Source: Saccharicrinis aurantiacus (GTDB lineage Bacteria > Bacteroidota > Bacteroidia > Bacteroidales > Marinilabiliaceae). From it: a DNA stretch of 44,301 nt. The DNA is taken from positions 1-44,301 of the forward strand of contig NZ_LYBV02000051.1 in assembly GCF_001660705.2 (NCBI RefSeq), read 5' to 3'. Positions 42,548 through 44,301 of this stretch are shown here, piece after piece. The number at the start of each line of letters is the position of its first letter. Within the stretch, counting starts at the first letter, position 1. Below the pieces are notes generated by a model. That model saw only the letters and a list, made by a program, of their open reading frames with translations, was not told the DNA's origin and ran no database searches. A program made the position numbers and the translations under genes.

Positions 42548-44234
42548 TAATAGTATCATAGTACAAGAATATCTAGGTAGTCTGAAAGAGGATAAAGAAT
42601 TAGACTACTTGTTTCCTATTTTATTAAATGTTATGGGATTCCGTATTGTTCAAACTGCTCTTGAATCAAAAGGGCAATCTCAATATGGTAAGGATATTAT
42701 TGCTATTGGGAATGATCAAAATGGAATTAGGTATCGATGGTACTTTGAATTGAAAGGTTTTAAAGACAGGAATATTACAGATAAAAACTTCTCAATACCT
42801 GATGGTATCAGAGAATCTATTATTGAAGCAAAAGATACTGCTTTTAACGATAGCTCAATACCAGAATTTAACTCACTCCCCGTAAAGATAGTAATAGTAC
42901 ATAATGGTGTAATAAAAACTAATATAAGACCCACATTTGATGGTTTTATATCTAGGGAATTTAGTCCTGGTGAATTTGAACGTTGGGATATTTATTACTT
43001 GACAGATTTATTTAGCAAATATTTGTTTAGCGAATATCTATTATCTGATTCAGAGAGTAATAGATTATTAAAAAGGACCTTGGCATTTTTGGATTCTCCA
43101 GATAACGATTTCATGGACTTTAAGCAATTAGTCGAAATACAGGTCGATAAAATAGATTCAATTAAGGGACGTACTTTTAAAAAGTTCTTTGCCACAATTA
43201 ATCTTTTATCCTCAATCGTCTTCCATTATAGTATTGAGAATACAAACCTTATTGCTGCTAAAGAGTGTTCAGATTATATCGTTTTAAGAGTTTGGTCTTG
43301 GATTTTGAAACAAGGCTTAGAAGAAAAACAGGCTGTTTTAAAAGAGTTCCGAAAGTTGCTGAAAATACAATATGATATATTAAATTTATATTTTAAGAAA
43401 ACGTTTAAAATTGCTTGTTTAGAGAATGGCTTGTATGCGGAAAATGGTACTTTCTTTGAATCAATTGGTTACCCTTTAAGGTGTTTTGATTATATAAATG
43501 ACTTGATCTACTATTGCGAACTTAAATGCTATTATCCTGACTTTCGGAAAGTATCTAATCAACAACAACTACGCAATCTTCAGAAGGATAAAATCATCAA
43601 GTTAATAAAAAACAATAGTGGTGCGTATCGCCCAATAATTGATAACCATTCTATAACAATATTAAATACACTTCGTTTTTTTTCAGAGAAATCAGATATA
43701 AGACAAAAAGATGTTGACTTTTTGGCGTCGTATATTTTTGGTGTTATAAATGGATTGCTTTTAATTAAAGTTAATAGCAAACGCCTTCCTGATGGTTACA
43801 ACAGGATAAATTTAGTTTCTGAATTTGTCGCTACGGGAGAAAAACCAGAAGAGTATACGGATGAATCATCTATGTTAATAGCCGTTCTGTATGAACTATT
43901 GGTTTTATTTGATGCTGAGGATACTTATCTAAATTTAAAAATGCATCTTGACGATAAAGTAAATCTTCAAATCGCTCATCCAAATATTAAAGAATTTAAT
44001 ATTGAAGAATCATTGTTTGAAAGACACATGGATACAGAGTACTACATTGATAGTTTTCAAACTGTTCCTGAAAATTTCGAAGAATTTAAGAAAAAAGTTA
44101 AAGAGAAAGAATATGAAGAAATTAAATATAGAACCGATAAAGCAGGATTTCCATACTTAAGAACACTAGCGCATAAGTACTTTAAAAATGAAATATTCCC
44201 TGATGAATGGAGAAGATTAATAACTAGGGATTAG
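42540..44234 (+). CDS. 564-residue protein with an Mrr-like PD-(D/E)XK nuclease domain
   Basis: The N terminus (1-150) has the pattern of Mrr-type restriction endonucleases: GQSQYGKDIIAIG with D52, then WYFELKG with E70 and K72, followed by a hydrophobic strand (PVKIVIVHNG). This order, D-x17-E-x-K, suits a PD-(D/E)XK active site. The rest (about 200-564) is helical with no recognised domain and may sense a trigger. It overlaps the 670-residue gene by 8 bases and ends 10 bases before a strong terminator, so the pair is a closed unit. A defence system is likely by context; the named family is not known to me. Confidence 0.7.
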   Translation: MNSNSIIVQEYLGSLKEDKELDYLFPILLNVMGFRIVQTALESKGQSQYGKDIIAIGNDQNGIRYRWYFELKGFKDRNITDKNFSIPDGIRESIIEAKDTAFNDSSIPEFNSLPVKIVIVHNGVIKTNIRPTFDGFISREFSPGEFERWDIYYLTDLFSKYLFSEYLLSDSESNRLLKRTLAFLDSPDNDFMDFKQLVEIQVDKIDSIKGRTFKKFFATINLLSSIVFHYSIENTNLIAAKECSDYIVLRVWSWILKQGLEEKQAVLKEFRKLLKIQYDILNLYFKKTFKIACLENGLYAENGTFFESIGYPLRCFDYINDLIYYCELKCYYPDFRKVSNQQQLRNLQKDKIIKLIKNNSGAYRPIIDNHSITILNTLRFFSEKSDIRQKDVDFLASYIFGVINGLLLIKVNSKRLPDGYNRINLVSEFVATGEKPEEYTDESSMLIAVLYELLVLFDAEDTYLNLKMHLDDKVNLQIAHPNIKEFNIEESLFERHMDTEYYIDSFQTVPENFEEFKKKVKEKEYEEIKYRTDKAGFPYLRTLAHKYFKNEIFPDEWRRLITRD

Positions 44235-44244
44235 TTAATTTATT

Positions 44245-44270
44245 AAGTCGGCACTCCACCGACTTTTTTT
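44245..44270 (+). terminator. Strong Rho-independent terminator after the nuclease unit
   Basis: AAGTCGG (44245-44251) and CCGACTT (44259-44265) form a perfect 7-bp stem with loop CACTCCA and a T run to about 44270. Confidence 0.9.
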
Positions 44271-44301
44271 ATACTTCAAAGTAAGAAACAGCCAATTCTA
44301 T

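Overview
The window looks like a low-GC chromosome or large mobile region of a Bacteroidota bacterium, probably a marine Marinilabiliales or Cytophaga-type relative; the lineage is an inference. Support comes from a PCMD lipoprotein, many outer-membrane barrels with Q-ending signal peptides and C-terminal aromatic residues, a Bacteroidota-type tyrosine recombinase, DUF4248-like and DUF4406-like accessory genes, and few strong Shine-Dalgarno sites. No rRNA, tRNA or CRISPR array was seen.

Layout. (1) 1-2450, minus: a large transglutaminase-like membrane-anchored protein running off the left edge, with phased TTGGTTAG repeats upstream. (2) 2710-14210, minus: a probable operon of envelope genes (sortilin/VPS10-like BNR protein, PepSY-type membrane protein, MetA-pathway-like barrel, OprB-type porin, a 58-residue exported fragment, an unknown barrel, a DcaP-like porin, a small barrel, a PCMD lipoprotein, an Omp85-type barrel), preceded by a small protein and a MalT-like LuxR regulator (14888-17524). 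(3) 17800-24435, minus: mobile module A. (4) 24.5-30.0 kb: an array of single-gene cassettes, all on the minus strand, separated by long attC-like imperfect palindromes. (5) 30189-40421, mostly plus: tyrosine recombinase and mobile module B. (6) 40535-44234, plus: an unknown two-gene unit of a helical-repeat-like protein and a protein with an Mrr-like nuclease domain, closed by a strong terminator.

Modules A and B are paralogous and head to head, mirrored around the cassette array. Each has, in order, a ~318-residue unknown protein, a conserved operator dyad, an excisionase-type HTH protein, a ~50-residue small ORF, a DUF4406-like protein, a hairpin with compensatory stem changes, an antirepressor-type gene (KilA-N in A, P22_AR_N-type in B), a CHC2-Toprim-ATPase primase/helicase, an array of short repeats that differs between modules, and a small ORF coupled by ATGA to a DUF4248-like gene. 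B additionally carries a recombinase, an Rpn-like nuclease and a J-domain protein. These look like two related replicating integrative elements or proviral relics with module-specific origins.

The most unusual structure is the cassette array. The two ends of each cassette are complementary to one another, and this sequence changes from cassette to cassette, as expected for integron-type recombination at G/TT. Yet the sites fit the classical attC consensus only partly, and no recognisable integron integrase is present. The terminal nuclease pair is the best candidate for an undescribed defence system.
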